This document shows, piece by piece, positions 28,886 to 37,514 of a stretch of DNA of 64,000 nucleotides. Origin of the DNA: Methylomagnum ishizawai (GTDB lineage Bacteria > Pseudomonadota > Gammaproteobacteria > Methylococcales > Methylococcaceae); the NCBI RefSeq assembly GCF_900155475.1, contig NZ_FXAM01000001.1, forward strand, positions 1,971,501-2,035,500. Reading direction: 5' to 3'. A model generated the notes under the pieces. That model was not told the origin of the DNA. It worked only from the letters and a program-made list of their open reading frames with translations, and searched no databases. Made by a program: the position numbers and the translations under genes. Numbering within the stretch: position 1 is the first letter of the stretch; every line of letters begins with the position of its first letter.

Positions 28886-29548
28886 TGTGTTGAGGTTTCC
28901 CAGGTACGCAAAATTGGCCCTACCCGCCGCAGCGTATCCGGCGTGTATATGTTCCGTGGAAAAACGCCGATCCAATTCGAGTCCACGCTGGAGCGGGACT
29001 TTGTGATCCGCGAGGAATTCTCCCTCGCTGTCCAGCGGGTGGTTCCACAACCATGCCAAATTCCATTTTTAACCACGAAAGGTCGGACGTACAAGTACAC
29101 GCCTGACTTCCTGGTCGTTTACGGACCGGGTTCCTGCTACTCCAAGCCAAAATTGGTCGAGATTAAACCGGAAAAGGAGTGGCGTGCTCATTGGCGGGAA
29201 TGGCTTCCCAAATGGAAGGCTGCATGGAGATATGCCAGCGATCTTGGCTGGGACTTCCATATTCATGACGAAACTCGAATTAGAGACCGGACGTATCAAA
29301 ACATAAGGGATCTTGACCGTTATAAACGAATGAGGTTCGGCGACGAGAAAAGCCGGGCGGTTATCGAGATCGTCCTTCAGGCTGGCCGTATCCCGCTTCA
29401 CCAGCTTCTTACTAATAGCAGCATGGGCGAGAACCCAATGGAGAATGTCGCCCATATATGGCATCTGTTGGCGGTCCGTCAACTCGATTGCGATATGTCG
29501 GGTCCTTTAAACGACTCCACCATGCTTTGGATTCCCGGCAATGAGTAA
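28856..29548 (+). CDS. tnsA: Transposon endonuclease subunit TnsA (TniC)
   Basis: 230 residues from GTG 28856. A restriction-like nuclease that, with TnsB, cuts the 5-prime ends of the element so that it moves by cut-and-paste. Catalytic pattern visible: Glu in FESTLERDF (residues 41-49), Asp84 in YTPDFLVVYG, and E102-x-K104 in LVEIKPEKEW. The C-terminal part would be the TnsA winged-helix that contacts TnsC. It overlaps tnsB by 8 bases (ATGAGTAA), so translation is coupled. The start lies inside the transposon-end repeat array. Confidence 0.92.
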   Translation: MSKNTENKCDCVEVSQVRKIGPTRRSVSGVYMFRGKTPIQFESTLERDFVIREEFSLAVQRVVPQPCQIPFLTTKGRTYKYTPDFLVVYGPGSCYSKPKLVEIKPEKEWRAHWREWLPKWKAAWRYASDLGWDFHIHDETRIRDRTYQNIRDLDRYKRMRFGDEKSRAVIEIVLQAGRIPLHQLLTNSSMGENPMENVAHIWHLLAVRQLDCDMSGPLNDSTMLWIPGNE

Positions 29549-31478
29549 AAAAAACCAGAATGCCCAATCGGCACCGACCGGTCTCAAGCTATCGCGCCAG
29601 AAGATTGATATTCGGGAGGGCAATTTAGTTGGGTGTGACGGTGTGGTCTATCGTATCAGCGATGTCATTGATTTTGAATCGATCCTAGCCATCAATGTTG
29701 AAACGGGGCGCAAATGCCCCTTATGCATAGGCGATTTGATGCCTATGGAATCTTTGGAAACTGGCGATCCCCCTCGCCCCGAGGTGGATATAGACGAAAT
29801 CGCCGATGCGGACTGGAAGATCGCCGAGCAACGTTTTGCCGCTATCGAACCCCTGATCAAGCATCCGAACCTTAAACGCCACGATGTTGACTCCCGCGCC
29901 AAGGCGTTGGGGATTCATCCCACCACCCTCTATCGTTGGATAACCCTATATACCGCTTTCAGAAGCCTATCCACCCTGATTCCCAAAAAGCGTGGTTGGA
30001 AAACAAATGGAAGCCGCCTTTCCAAATCTGCCGACGCTATCGTCGAGGAAGTTATCAATAACTATTACCTCACAATACAACGCCCGACCGTTAAGGAAAC
30101 CATCAAGGAAATCAACCACCGCTGTGATTTATGCGGCACAAAGCCGCCCGCCGCCAGTACCATTCAATCCCGGATTGAAAAAATACCCGAAAAGGAAAGG
30201 CTTATGAAAAGAGGGTACAAGGAAAAGGCAAAAAACAAGTTCCTACCCGCCGCCAGGAAATTCCCTAATGCCAATTTTCCGCTGCAAGTAGTGCAAATCG
30301 ACCATACTCCGGTGGATATCATTCTTGTGGACGATTTCTACCGCAAACCCATCGGTCGTCCATGGATTACCCTGGCCATGGATGTGAATAGCCGGATGGT
30401 CACCGGCTATTACCTTTCCTTTGACTCGCCGTCTGAAACCTCGGTGGCCATGTGCGTGGCGCACGCCATGCTTCCTAAGGATGAATGGCTCATGCTGCAC
30501 AAAGTGGACGCCAAATGGCCGGTGTGGGGTATTCCAGTGACCATTCACGTGGATAACGGCCCCGATTTCCGTTCTGATAATTTTCAACGGTCATGCCAAA
30601 TGTATGGCATCAACCTGGAATTCCGGCCCGTCAAGCAACCGCGCTTTGGCGGGCATATTGAACGATTGCTTGGTACGTTGCTCAAGGAAATTCATGCCCT
30701 TCCGGGAACCACCTTTTCCTCTATTAAAGAAAAGGATGAATACAATCCGGAAAAGCACGCCACTATGACTAAATCCGAATTCGAGGAATGGTTGGTTACA
30801 TTGATTTGCAAAGTATACCACCAGCGCCTGCACTCCACGATTGGAATGTCCCCCCTGCGCAAGTGGGAGATCGGGATTTTCGGCAATGCCGAAGTACAAG
30901 GAATTGGCATGCCGGAACGCCTTACCAACCGCCATACCGTTCATTTGGACTTCCTGCCTTCGTTCCGCCGTAGCGTCCAACCCACCGGGGTCCGCATCGA
31001 GGGAATGAAATACTATGCCGAAGCGTTGCGGTCATGGATCAGTGCGGCGGATCCGGAATCTCCCGACAAAAAACATGAAATGGTGTTCCGGCGGGATCCA
31101 AGGGACATCAGCGTCGTTTGGTTTTTCGATCCAGTTGTTAAAGAGTACTACAAGGTGCCATTCGCCGATCAATCGTTACCTTCCATGAGTGTCTGGGAAT
31201 TTCGGCAGGCCAAGGAATTGTTACGGAAAGAGGGGATAAAAAGTGCTACCGAGCATCAGATCAACGAGGCCATTACGGAGTTGCGTAGCATAGTGGAGGC
31301 CGCCAAGGAAAATACCAAGAAGGCGCGTCGGCAGTCTCAACGCCGGAAGGAGCATGAAAAAGGGATAACGCCTGGCAATCCCTTGGCAGCCGAAACAGTT
31401 AAGCTCGCGACACATCCCCCGGAGTTTTTCTCAGGTTTAGTGGATGGGGATGTTGAGGCATTCGGAGACATTTCATGA
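29541..31478 (+). CDS. tnsB: Transposase TnsB (TniA), DDE integrase
   Basis: 645 residues. Retroviral-integrase-fold transposase that binds the end repeats and performs 3-prime strand cleavage and joining. Helix-turn-helix region near residues 110-140 (RAKALGIHPTTLYRWITLY). The catalytic triad is D254 (VQIDHTPVDI), D338 (IHVDNGPDF) and E374 (FGGHIERLLGT), giving the typical D-x35-E spacing. The basic C-terminal tail (ENTKKARRQSQRRKEHEK) probably includes the TnsC-interaction peptide. It overlaps tnsC by 4 bases. Confidence 0.95.
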   Translation: MSKKNQNAQSAPTGLKLSRQKIDIREGNLVGCDGVVYRISDVIDFESILAINVETGRKCPLCIGDLMPMESLETGDPPRPEVDIDEIADADWKIAEQRFAAIEPLIKHPNLKRHDVDSRAKALGIHPTTLYRWITLYTAFRSLSTLIPKKRGWKTNGSRLSKSADAIVEEVINNYYLTIQRPTVKETIKEINHRCDLCGTKPPAASTIQSRIEKIPEKERLMKRGYKEKAKNKFLPAARKFPNANFPLQVVQIDHTPVDIILVDDFYRKPIGRPWITLAMDVNSRMVTGYYLSFDSPSETSVAMCVAHAMLPKDEWLMLHKVDAKWPVWGIPVTIHVDNGPDFRSDNFQRSCQMYGINLEFRPVKQPRFGGHIERLLGTLLKEIHALPGTTFSSIKEKDEYNPEKHATMTKSEFEEWLVTLICKVYHQRLHSTIGMSPLRKWEIGIFGNAEVQGIGMPERLTNRHTVHLDFLPSFRRSVQPTGVRIEGMKYYAEALRSWISAADPESPDKKHEMVFRRDPRDISVVWFFDPVVKEYYKVPFADQSLPSMSVWEFRQAKELLRKEGIKSATEHQINEAITELRSIVEAAKENTKKARRQSQRRKEHEKGITPGNPLAAETVKLATHPPEFFSGLVDGDVEAFGDIS

Positions 31479-32365
31479 TGGACTTGAGTCATATTCACCC
31501 AGACTTCCGCGCTATTGTCGGGTTATCCGACAGGGAAAGGATCAAATTCATGGATGAGCCTCGATGGCTTGGTTACCGGATTGCCCAGAAGATTCTGAAG
31601 CGTCTTGAAGACCTGATGGAAAAGCCGACCCGCCCCAGGATGCCAAACCTCCTTATCGTGGGGGATTCAAATCATGGAAAAACCACTATTATCCAACGGT
31701 TCAACGAACTCCATGGTCAGGGTTATGTTAACCAAGATAGCGAGCCGGTCAAGCCGGTCATCATCGCGCAGTCACCCCCGAGCGCGGATGAAAAAGGGCT
31801 TTATATTTCAATATTGAGAAGATTTTTTGTTCCCTATCGTGTGGGCGATTCTGTTCTGAAGCATCGCGACCAGGTCATTCGTGTATTTCGTGAATGTCAT
31901 ACCCGGATACTGGTTATCGACGAAATCCATTCCCTGCTGACCGGTTCCGCCACCAAGCAGCGGGAAGTGATGAATGCCATCAAACTTTTGTGCAACGAGC
32001 TTGCCATACCCATCGTGGGCGTGGGGACCCGCGAAGCCATCAGGGTATTGCATACCGATTCCCAGCATGCCAGTCGGTTCGAGGTGGCAACGCTCCCGCT
32101 TTGGTCGTTGGACAAGGAGTTCCAGCGATTCCTTGCCAGCTTCGAGATGGTGCTGCCTCTCAAGAAGCCTTCAAAGCTCTCTCAACCCGAGCTTGCCACT
32201 CTTTTGCATACGATTTCCGACGGCAATACCGGCAATCTCCATACCCTGTTGGTGGCATGCGCCACCGAAGCGATCACGAGCGGAAAAGAATGCATCGACA
32301 AAGGCATTATCGAGGGCAAGGTATGGTTACGGCCTACGCGTGGCATCCGGGAGCTACGCCTGTAA
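31475..32365 (+). CDS. tnsC: Transposition regulator AAA+ ATPase TnsC (TniB)
   Basis: 296 residues. Links the target selector to the transposase and assembles on target DNA in an ATP-dependent way. Walker A GDSNHGKT at residues 63-70, Walker B ILVIDEIHSLL near 145, a sensor-like VGVGTREA and an arginine-rich AAA lid follow. Start ATG 31475 is fused to the tnsB stop (ATGATG). The 3-prime end overlaps tniQ by 43 bases. Length fits the shorter TniB/TnsC class rather than the 555-residue Tn7 TnsC. Confidence 0.94.
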   Translation: MMDLSHIHPDFRAIVGLSDRERIKFMDEPRWLGYRIAQKILKRLEDLMEKPTRPRMPNLLIVGDSNHGKTTIIQRFNELHGQGYVNQDSEPVKPVIIAQSPPSADEKGLYISILRRFFVPYRVGDSVLKHRDQVIRVFRECHTRILVIDEIHSLLTGSATKQREVMNAIKLLCNELAIPIVGVGTREAIRVLHTDSQHASRFEVATLPLWSLDKEFQRFLASFEMVLPLKKPSKLSQPELATLLHTISDGNTGNLHTLLVACATEAITSGKECIDKGIIEGKVWLRPTRGIRELRL

Positions 32366-33438
32366 ATCCTCGGTGGGTGGTTTCGGTTTGTTTATTTCCA
32401 GACGAACTGTTTTCCTCATGGTTGACACGGGCCGCACTTACCCAGGGCTGCGATCCCCTTGTCCTGACGGGCGATATTTGGCCCAAGTGGCGGGTGTGGA
32501 CGCTCGATCCTGATCGAGGGGTAACGGGTGACCGGATCGAAGCGCTTTCACGTCTGTCAGGCATAGCGAAAGAAGCTTACGAAGCCGCCATGTTGCGTCC
32601 CATCGCGGAAGTCGTGTCCGGGAACTCCCTACATGACAAGTCCACATGGCCATGGGTGCTCGCCCTGGGATCCCGCAACAGGAGGCGCCGGGGCGGATTG
32701 CAGTATTGCCCTCGATGCCTGGCGGAAGACAGAAGGCCTTACTTCCGGCTTCATTGGCGGTTGGCCTGGCATACGGGGTGCCCAAGGCATGGATGCCGGT
32801 TGCTGGATAGGTGTCCACATTGCACCTCGCCCATAGAGCCGCACCGGCTTTCGGCGAAGGAACTCACCATGGCGGTCTGCGCCGCTTGCGAGAACGATTT
32901 GAGAATGGTTGGGCCAGTCGATGCGGATGCCGATGGTTTGGCTTTCCAACGGGCCGCCGACGAGGCTGTCGCTTCGTTGGAAGGGCACTATGGCGGGAAA
33001 GCCCTCCCGGCCAGCGAATGGTTTTCCCTCGCCAGGTATTTCGTGACGCTGTTGCGGAAGATGGGCATGGGCAAAACCGAGGGTTTGATGGCATTGGCAC
33101 GATCCTTTGGCGTGGACACCGATGCATTGCAAGCGCCCGCGACCGGATTGGCCATCGAACTCCTTCCCGTGGATGAGCGCGCCGCCTTGCTGGGGGATGC
33201 CTGGAAGTTCATGTCCGGCAACCCCAACGATTTTCTAAAAGCCGCGCAACGCGCATCGTTGACCGTCCAATCCTTGCGGGAACCACGCCAACGGCTTCCG
33301 GCTACTATCGAGAAACTTGTCATCGAGTTACCGGACAAGCGGACAGTCCGCGTCGGCAGGGCGGAAAGGGAACCGTTCAAGCCCTACTCGCGCCAGGCCG
33401 TGATGAGAATGTGGGCACGTTTTCAACGCAAGATGTAG
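32323..33438 (+). CDS. tniQ: Target selector TniQ/TnsD (TniD)
   Basis: 371 residues from ATG 32323 (MVTAYAWHPGATPVNPRWVV). TniQ-domain opening LFPDELFSSWLTRAAL, then the zinc-binding block: YCPRCLAEDRRPYFRLHWRL, TGCPRHGCRLLDRCPHC. In Tn7-like elements this protein recognises the attachment site. With insertion in comM it is presumably a comM-specific TnsD, reading a conserved part of that gene. That specificity is inference. It overlaps tnsC and abuts the next gene with no gap. Confidence 0.92.
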   Translation: MVTAYAWHPGATPVNPRWVVSVCLFPDELFSSWLTRAALTQGCDPLVLTGDIWPKWRVWTLDPDRGVTGDRIEALSRLSGIAKEAYEAAMLRPIAEVVSGNSLHDKSTWPWVLALGSRNRRRRGGLQYCPRCLAEDRRPYFRLHWRLAWHTGCPRHGCRLLDRCPHCTSPIEPHRLSAKELTMAVCAACENDLRMVGPVDADADGLAFQRAADEAVASLEGHYGGKALPASEWFSLARYFVTLLRKMGMGKTEGLMALARSFGVDTDALQAPATGLAIELLPVDERAALLGDAWKFMSGNPNDFLKAAQRASLTVQSLREPRQRLPATIEKLVIELPDKRTVRVGRAEREPFKPYSRQAVMRMWARFQRKM

Positions 33439-34875
33439 ATGGCTTCCTTGAACCGGCCTTCCCATTGCGATGAATGTGGAAAACCCATCGCGAAAGCCCA
33501 TCGGGTGCTAAAGGGACATAGGTATTGCTCCACCTGCTACGCCCGCGTATTCAAGCGCCGGATGTGTCCGAAATGCGGAAACTTCGCCCGGTTGCCGAAG
33601 AAGGATCCAAACGCCGTATGCCGACGCTGCGAAGTGAACAGGCCCTGTGCCCGTTGCGGCAAAACGGAGTACGAGGTCGCCAGGAAAACTCCCTATGGGC
33701 CGGTTTGCAATGTTTGCGAGCATTATTTCAGGGAGCCAGAGCCGTGCGAGATATGCGGAACCCCATCCACTCTACTAGCGCGTGTTGCTAGGTTGGGACA
33801 CGACCACCGTGTTTGCCCCAAGTGCGCCCGGATCGATCATCGCAGCTGCCAAGCTTGCCGACGCCATCGTTTGCTTGGGGAGGCGCCGGATGGCCGAATG
33901 CTCTGCAAACCGTGTCTGGAAAAGGGCGAGGCGCTTTGCCCCTCCTGCGGACGCCCCATGCCCGCAGGCCGGGGGAAAGTGGATTGCGAAACGTGCTATT
34001 GGGAAAAATTGTTCAGGAAACGACTCGACATCGACCGGGCGGCGTTTTCCTCGCCGGGCATGGAGGAGGTTTTTGGCGAATTCGGAGAATGGTTGTTCAA
34101 CGAGGTGGGGGCGCAGAAGGCGGCCCTGTCCATTCACCGCTACCTGCCTTTTTTCATGGAAATCGAGAACCGATGGCGCGCCGTCCCCGCGTATGACGGT
34201 CTCCTCGCCCATTTCGGGGCCGAGGCATTGCGCCGTGTCAGGCTGCCGATGCGGTGGCTGGAGAAGGCCAAGGCCATCGTTCCGGACGCAGTAGCCAAGA
34301 ACGAAGATTCGGACCGCCGCCGCATCCGGGAAATCATAGACTCCATTCCGGATGGAACTCCTGCCGGAACCGCGTTGAGATCCTACAACGACATGTTGAT
34401 GGTTCGGGTCGAAGCGGGAAAAACGAAGATCGGATCGGTTCGTCTCGCGCTCCGGCCAGCGGCATCCCTGCTATCGCGTACGGATCCGTCCGGGAAGAAA
34501 CTTCCCGACAAAGCCGCTTTGGATGGCTATCTCTTGGAAGCCCCCGGCCAGAAAGCGGCCATCACCGGATTCATCAACTTCCTGAATGAAAAACACGGTC
34601 TCGGGCTGATTCCGGAAGTTTCCCGGCAGCGCGTGGCCGAAGCGCGGAAGAAAAAACTTGAAAAAGAACTCCTGGCCCTCGCCCGCCAGGGTGGGGAAGG
34701 CGAAGAATTCAAGCACGCGTGGCTGTCGACCGCCCTCGCATTTTTCCATGGACTTTCGCGGAACGTGGGTAAGAAACTGGATGACTCCCAGATCGCCATC
34801 GAGGAGGATGGCGGTTTCGAAATTACTTGGGATGGCCAGAACTACTGGATTCCCAAATGGGATCGAAATCGGTAA
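33439..34875 (+). CDS. TniE-like protein with six zinc ribbons
   Basis: 478 residues, starting on the base after the tniQ stop. Residues ~10-190 contain twelve CxxC pairs (CDEC, CSTC, CPKC, CRRC, CARC, CNVC, CEIC, CPKC, CQAC, CKPC, CPSC, CETC), enough for six zinc ribbons. A helical region follows; FGEWLFNEVGAQKAALSIH with RYLPFFMEIENRW faintly recalls the core-binding domain of tyrosine recombinases. A charged stretch (RQRVAEARKKKLEKEL) and a short C-terminal domain (WDGQNYWIPKWDRNR) close it. Position equals tniE of the Tn6022 group, whose function is unknown to me. DNA or protein recognition in target choice is a reasonable guess. Confidence 0.75.
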   Translation: MASLNRPSHCDECGKPIAKAHRVLKGHRYCSTCYARVFKRRMCPKCGNFARLPKKDPNAVCRRCEVNRPCARCGKTEYEVARKTPYGPVCNVCEHYFREPEPCEICGTPSTLLARVARLGHDHRVCPKCARIDHRSCQACRRHRLLGEAPDGRMLCKPCLEKGEALCPSCGRPMPAGRGKVDCETCYWEKLFRKRLDIDRAAFSSPGMEEVFGEFGEWLFNEVGAQKAALSIHRYLPFFMEIENRWRAVPAYDGLLAHFGAEALRRVRLPMRWLEKAKAIVPDAVAKNEDSDRRRIREIIDSIPDGTPAGTALRSYNDMLMVRVEAGKTKIGSVRLALRPAASLLSRTDPSGKKLPDKAALDGYLLEAPGQKAAITGFINFLNEKHGLGLIPEVSRQRVAEARKKKLEKELLALARQGGEGEEFKHAWLSTALAFFHGLSRNVGKKLDDSQIAIEEDGGFEITWDGQNYWIPKWDRNR

Positions 34876-35155
34876 CTGACCCTTACTTGGACCGCCTACC
34901 GCTCTTTGCTCCTTGCCGGAACGAAGCGGCATGCTGGGCCTTCCCACCGCCTCCGCGTCGTTGCCGTCGTTCTTCCTATTCTTGCGGTACGGCACCATTT
35001 GGGGGGTGATTACCTCTTCAATTTGGCGCCCGCCAAGCATTGCGGGCAGCGGGCGAGGAATGCCAATGCCAAACCCGATACGCACAGGAAGGTACTGGAT
35101 ACCTATCCTTCGCATCCTTCCTTATAAATAAGCCGAGTGGCGCTTTCAGCGGTAT

Positions 35156-36499
35156 TCAGGCGCCGGACAGAAAGTATTTCGCCATGGACTTGCGCAAAAT
35201 CGCCTCCAACCGGGAATCATCCAACCCATGAAGTTCCCGGTACAGGGATGCCGCGATGGTCGAAAAGACCCGGACGAGATGGGGATCGAAATGCGTGCCG
35301 CTGTCCTTCTCCAAGGCCGCGACGGCTTCTTCCACCGGCCAAGGCTGCTTGTAGGGGCGCGGGGAGGTCAGTGCGTCGAACACGTCCACGATCGAAAACA
35401 GGCGCGCGTTCAAAGGGATCGCTTCGCCGCTCAGTCCTCTCAGGTAGCCGCTGCCATCGTATTTCTCGTGATGGAACTCGACCACGTCGCGCGCGCCCTG
35501 GAGCCAGCTTGCCCGTTTTAGAACGTCAACGCCCAAGGTCACATGGGTCTTCATAACCTCGAACTCCTCCGGCGTCAGCCGGCCCGGTTTGAGGAGGATC
35601 GGATCCCGGATGCCGATCTTGCCGACATCGTGCAGGAACGCCCCGGCGATCAGGTTCCGCAGTTCCCACCGGGATAATCCGAGGCGCTGGCCAAACCCCA
35701 GGGCGTATAGGGTGACCCGATAATTGTGGCTATTGGTGTCGGAGTCGCGTTCGGCGATGGCGCAGCCCAGTACGTCCAATAGCTCGACATTGCCCTTGAA
35801 CAGGGTGGCGGCGAGGCGGACGAGCCAGCGGTTGAGGTTCATGATGATGGGGGACAGCAGCGCGGCGGCGAGGGCGAGGCTCGTCGTCACCAGGACGATC
35901 ACATGGACAATCTCCTCCTCGAGTTTGGCGCGTTGCGCCGGATCTACTTGGTAGACTCCCTCGAAATAGCCCGCCGGGTTCCCTTGGGGATATTCCAGGG
36001 GAAGCACGATCGCCAACAGTAGTCGTCCCTCGAGGTAGTGCAGTTCGCGGGAGGACTCGCCTTGCTCCGGAATCCGATGCCTATAGTGCGCAACCTCCCG
36101 CCCGATGGAGGATGCGCCATCCCTGGCGGCTTCGAAGCGGAGCTTTCCATCGGGACCATAGATTTCCACGGTCAGGAAATGCTCGTTCACCGATCGCTGG
36201 ATTTTGCGCCCCAATGCCTGTTCCAGGGCGGGCTCGTCGGAATTGAGCGAGCGGACGGCTTCCCGGCCGAAGCCGGTTATTTCCGCGACGGCCATTTGAT
36301 GCACTACCAGTTTCACCCGGTTGAATTCGAACAGAAGAACGGCACCGATGACCGTCATGCTGAGCAATAACCAACCGGTTATAAGCCGGATCAGTATCCT
36401 TCGCCGAATATGCGCGCCGGCGGCGAGCGCTTCCCGGAAATCCGGGGGGGGAACCCGGACGCGGGAAGCTCCCTTCCTGGCCGTGGAGGTATGCCACAT
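35156..36499 (-). CDS. Membrane-bound HD-GYP domain protein (c-di-GMP phosphodiesterase)
   Basis: 447 residues from ATG 36499, with AAAAAGGGA about 9 bases upstream. Membrane helix near residues 38-58, a ~140-residue periplasmic sensor region, and a second helix (HVIVLVTTSLALAAALLSPI). The cytoplasmic HD-GYP domain reads FLHDVGKIGIRDPILLKPGR, EFEVMKTH, FHHEKYDGSGYLRGL, VDVFDALTSPRPYKQPW. All metal-binding His/Asp residues are visible, so it is probably an active c-di-GMP hydrolase. First gene after the transposition module, in the opposite direction; the 280 bases between them hold no gene. Confidence 0.9.
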   Translation of the reverse strand: MWHTSTARKGASRVRVPPPDFREALAAGAHIRRRILIRLITGWLLLSMTVIGAVLLFEFNRVKLVVHQMAVAEITGFGREAVRSLNSDEPALEQALGRKIQRSVNEHFLTVEIYGPDGKLRFEAARDGASSIGREVAHYRHRIPEQGESSRELHYLEGRLLLAIVLPLEYPQGNPAGYFEGVYQVDPAQRAKLEEEIVHVIVLVTTSLALAAALLSPIIMNLNRWLVRLAATLFKGNVELLDVLGCAIAERDSDTNSHNYRVTLYALGFGQRLGLSRWELRNLIAGAFLHDVGKIGIRDPILLKPGRLTPEEFEVMKTHVTLGVDVLKRASWLQGARDVVEFHHEKYDGSGYLRGLSGEAIPLNARLFSIVDVFDALTSPRPYKQPWPVEEAVAALEKDSGTHFDPHLVRVFSTIAASLYRELHGLDDSRLEAILRKSMAKYFLSGA

Positions 36500-36636
36500 A
36501 CGCCTAGATCCCTTTTTCTTGAGGGTACCGGTCGATGAATATGCGGTGCCCGGAACCTGCTTGGGACATTCCCGGCCCAGCGCCCTTGACACCGGGTGTT
36601 CTAGACGCTTGAAGCCGGGAATCCCCAAATCAGCCC

Positions 36637-37026
36637 CTACTTGGATTGCTCCTTGTCCTGGAGGTGTTGCTTGGCCTGGCCGGCGGCTTCCCCGGTTTCC
36701 TGGGCATGGCCCTTCGCGGCATGGCCCTCGGCCTTGCCCATCGCGCCGAATGCCTGCTCGTCATGTTCTTGTTTTGGATTCTCGCCACTGATCTTCTTGG
36801 GCGATTTCCGGTAAGGCTTGGCCTTGTTCTGCTGGATCGCGTGTTGTTTCGCCTCCTCGGTGTGCTTGCCAGCCGCTGCGGTATCGCCTTGCTTGGCGCT
36901 TTCCACGGCTTGGTCGAGGTGCTGGGTGGCTTCCTGGCCGTGCTGCTCTTCGGCGGAGCCGACCATTGGGAAAGCTAAAACCAGCGTGGTAGCCATCAGG
37001 CCGATTAGAGTGTTGCGTGCATTCAT
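36637..37026 (-). CDS. Periplasmic small metal-binding protein (SmbP-like)
   Basis: 129 residues. Signal peptide TTLVLAFPMVGSAEE, then a low-complexity helical body of His/Ala/Glu/Lys repeats (HLDQAVESAKQGDTAAAGKH; EEAKQH; EGHAAKGHAQETGEAAGQAK). The heptad-like His pattern resembles the four-helix copper-binding SmbP of Nitrosomonas. A periplasmic copper buffer fits the neighbouring cus genes. Exact metal is inference. It lies 51 bases downstream of the small lipoprotein gene on the same strand. Confidence 0.7.
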   Translation of the reverse strand: MNARNTLIGLMATTLVLAFPMVGSAEEQHGQEATQHLDQAVESAKQGDTAAAGKHTEEAKQHAIQQNKAKPYRKSPKKISGENPKQEHDEQAFGAMGKAEGHAAKGHAQETGEAAGQAKQHLQDKEQSK

Positions 37027-37077
37027 GGCGTATCTCCTTGTTGTGTTGAGTGGAACCGGAAGTATAGATACTTGCGA

Positions 37078-37443
37078 TTAGTGGGCGGCTTCAGCCATCT
37101 TCCGGTGCATGTCCGCCATTTGGCGGTTCGCATCCACGATTTGCTGGTAGTGGTAGATCAGTGCCTGGCAGTGTGCTTGCCAGGTGGCGGCCTGTTTTCC
37201 ATAGAGGTAGCTCTTCGCTTGGTATTCCGCCAAGAGCTTCTTGTGCTCCTCGACCTGGGCCTGGGCGTCCTGGGCCGCCTGCTGGTAATGATTGGCAAGC
37301 GCCAGATGGTCGGTTGGGGTTTTAGCGCTCTGGACGGCCGCCGTCATGTCCATCGGATGGGGATTGGGTTGGGCGCAGCCTGCCAGGAATCCCAGGGTCA
37401 GGAGCAGGATTAGCGCGGTTTTGAGGGTGGATAGGGTGTTCAT
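37078..37443 (-). CDS. Small lipoprotein of the copper efflux cluster
   Basis: 121 residues. Lipoprotein signal ILLLTLGFLAGC with lipobox LAGC, then a predicted alpha-helical hairpin rich in His, Gln and Ala (LALANHYQQAAQDAQAQ; LIYHYQQIVDANRQMADMH). The histidines and methionines suggest possible metal contact. No known family assigned. It lies 71 bases after cusA and just before the SmbP-like gene, so all may be one transcript. Confidence 0.7.
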   Translation of the reverse strand: MNTLSTLKTALILLLTLGFLAGCAQPNPHPMDMTAAVQSAKTPTDHLALANHYQQAAQDAQAQVEEHKKLLAEYQAKSYLYGKQAATWQAHCQALIYHYQQIVDANRQMADMHRKMAEAAH

Positions 37444-37514
37444 GGCGGTTTTCCTCTGTTAGTCGATCAATAGGGTTCGGGGTTTGTACCTGAGGGTGTC
37501 TAGGTGTTTTCGGC

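Larger units (their letters stand above)
28752..34875 (+). mobile_element. Tn7-like (Tn6022/AbaR-type) transposon, left end and transposition module
   Basis: Left end plus five adjacent genes tnsA-tnsB-tnsC-tniQ-tniE, inserted in comM. In Acinetobacter the same target and the order tniC-A-B-D-E define the Tn6022/AbaR backbone (recalled, not searched). The listed end is only the end of the transposition genes: no matching right end was found by eye up to 64000, and the N-terminal half of comM is missing, so the element probably continues beyond the window. Codon use is less GC-rich than the flanking core genes. No Cas genes are present, so this is not a CRISPR-associated transposon. Confidence 0.88.

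Noticed and set aside
34876..35155. Gap after tniE checked for an accessory tni gene or end repeat
   Set aside because: Only short frames without conserved features and no copy of the 21-bp repeat.
36796..36811. GATTTCCGGTAA resembling an inverted copy of the Tn end repeat
   Set aside because: Only the core matches, it lies inside the SmbP-like coding sequence and has no neighbouring repeats, so it is not credible as the right transposon end.
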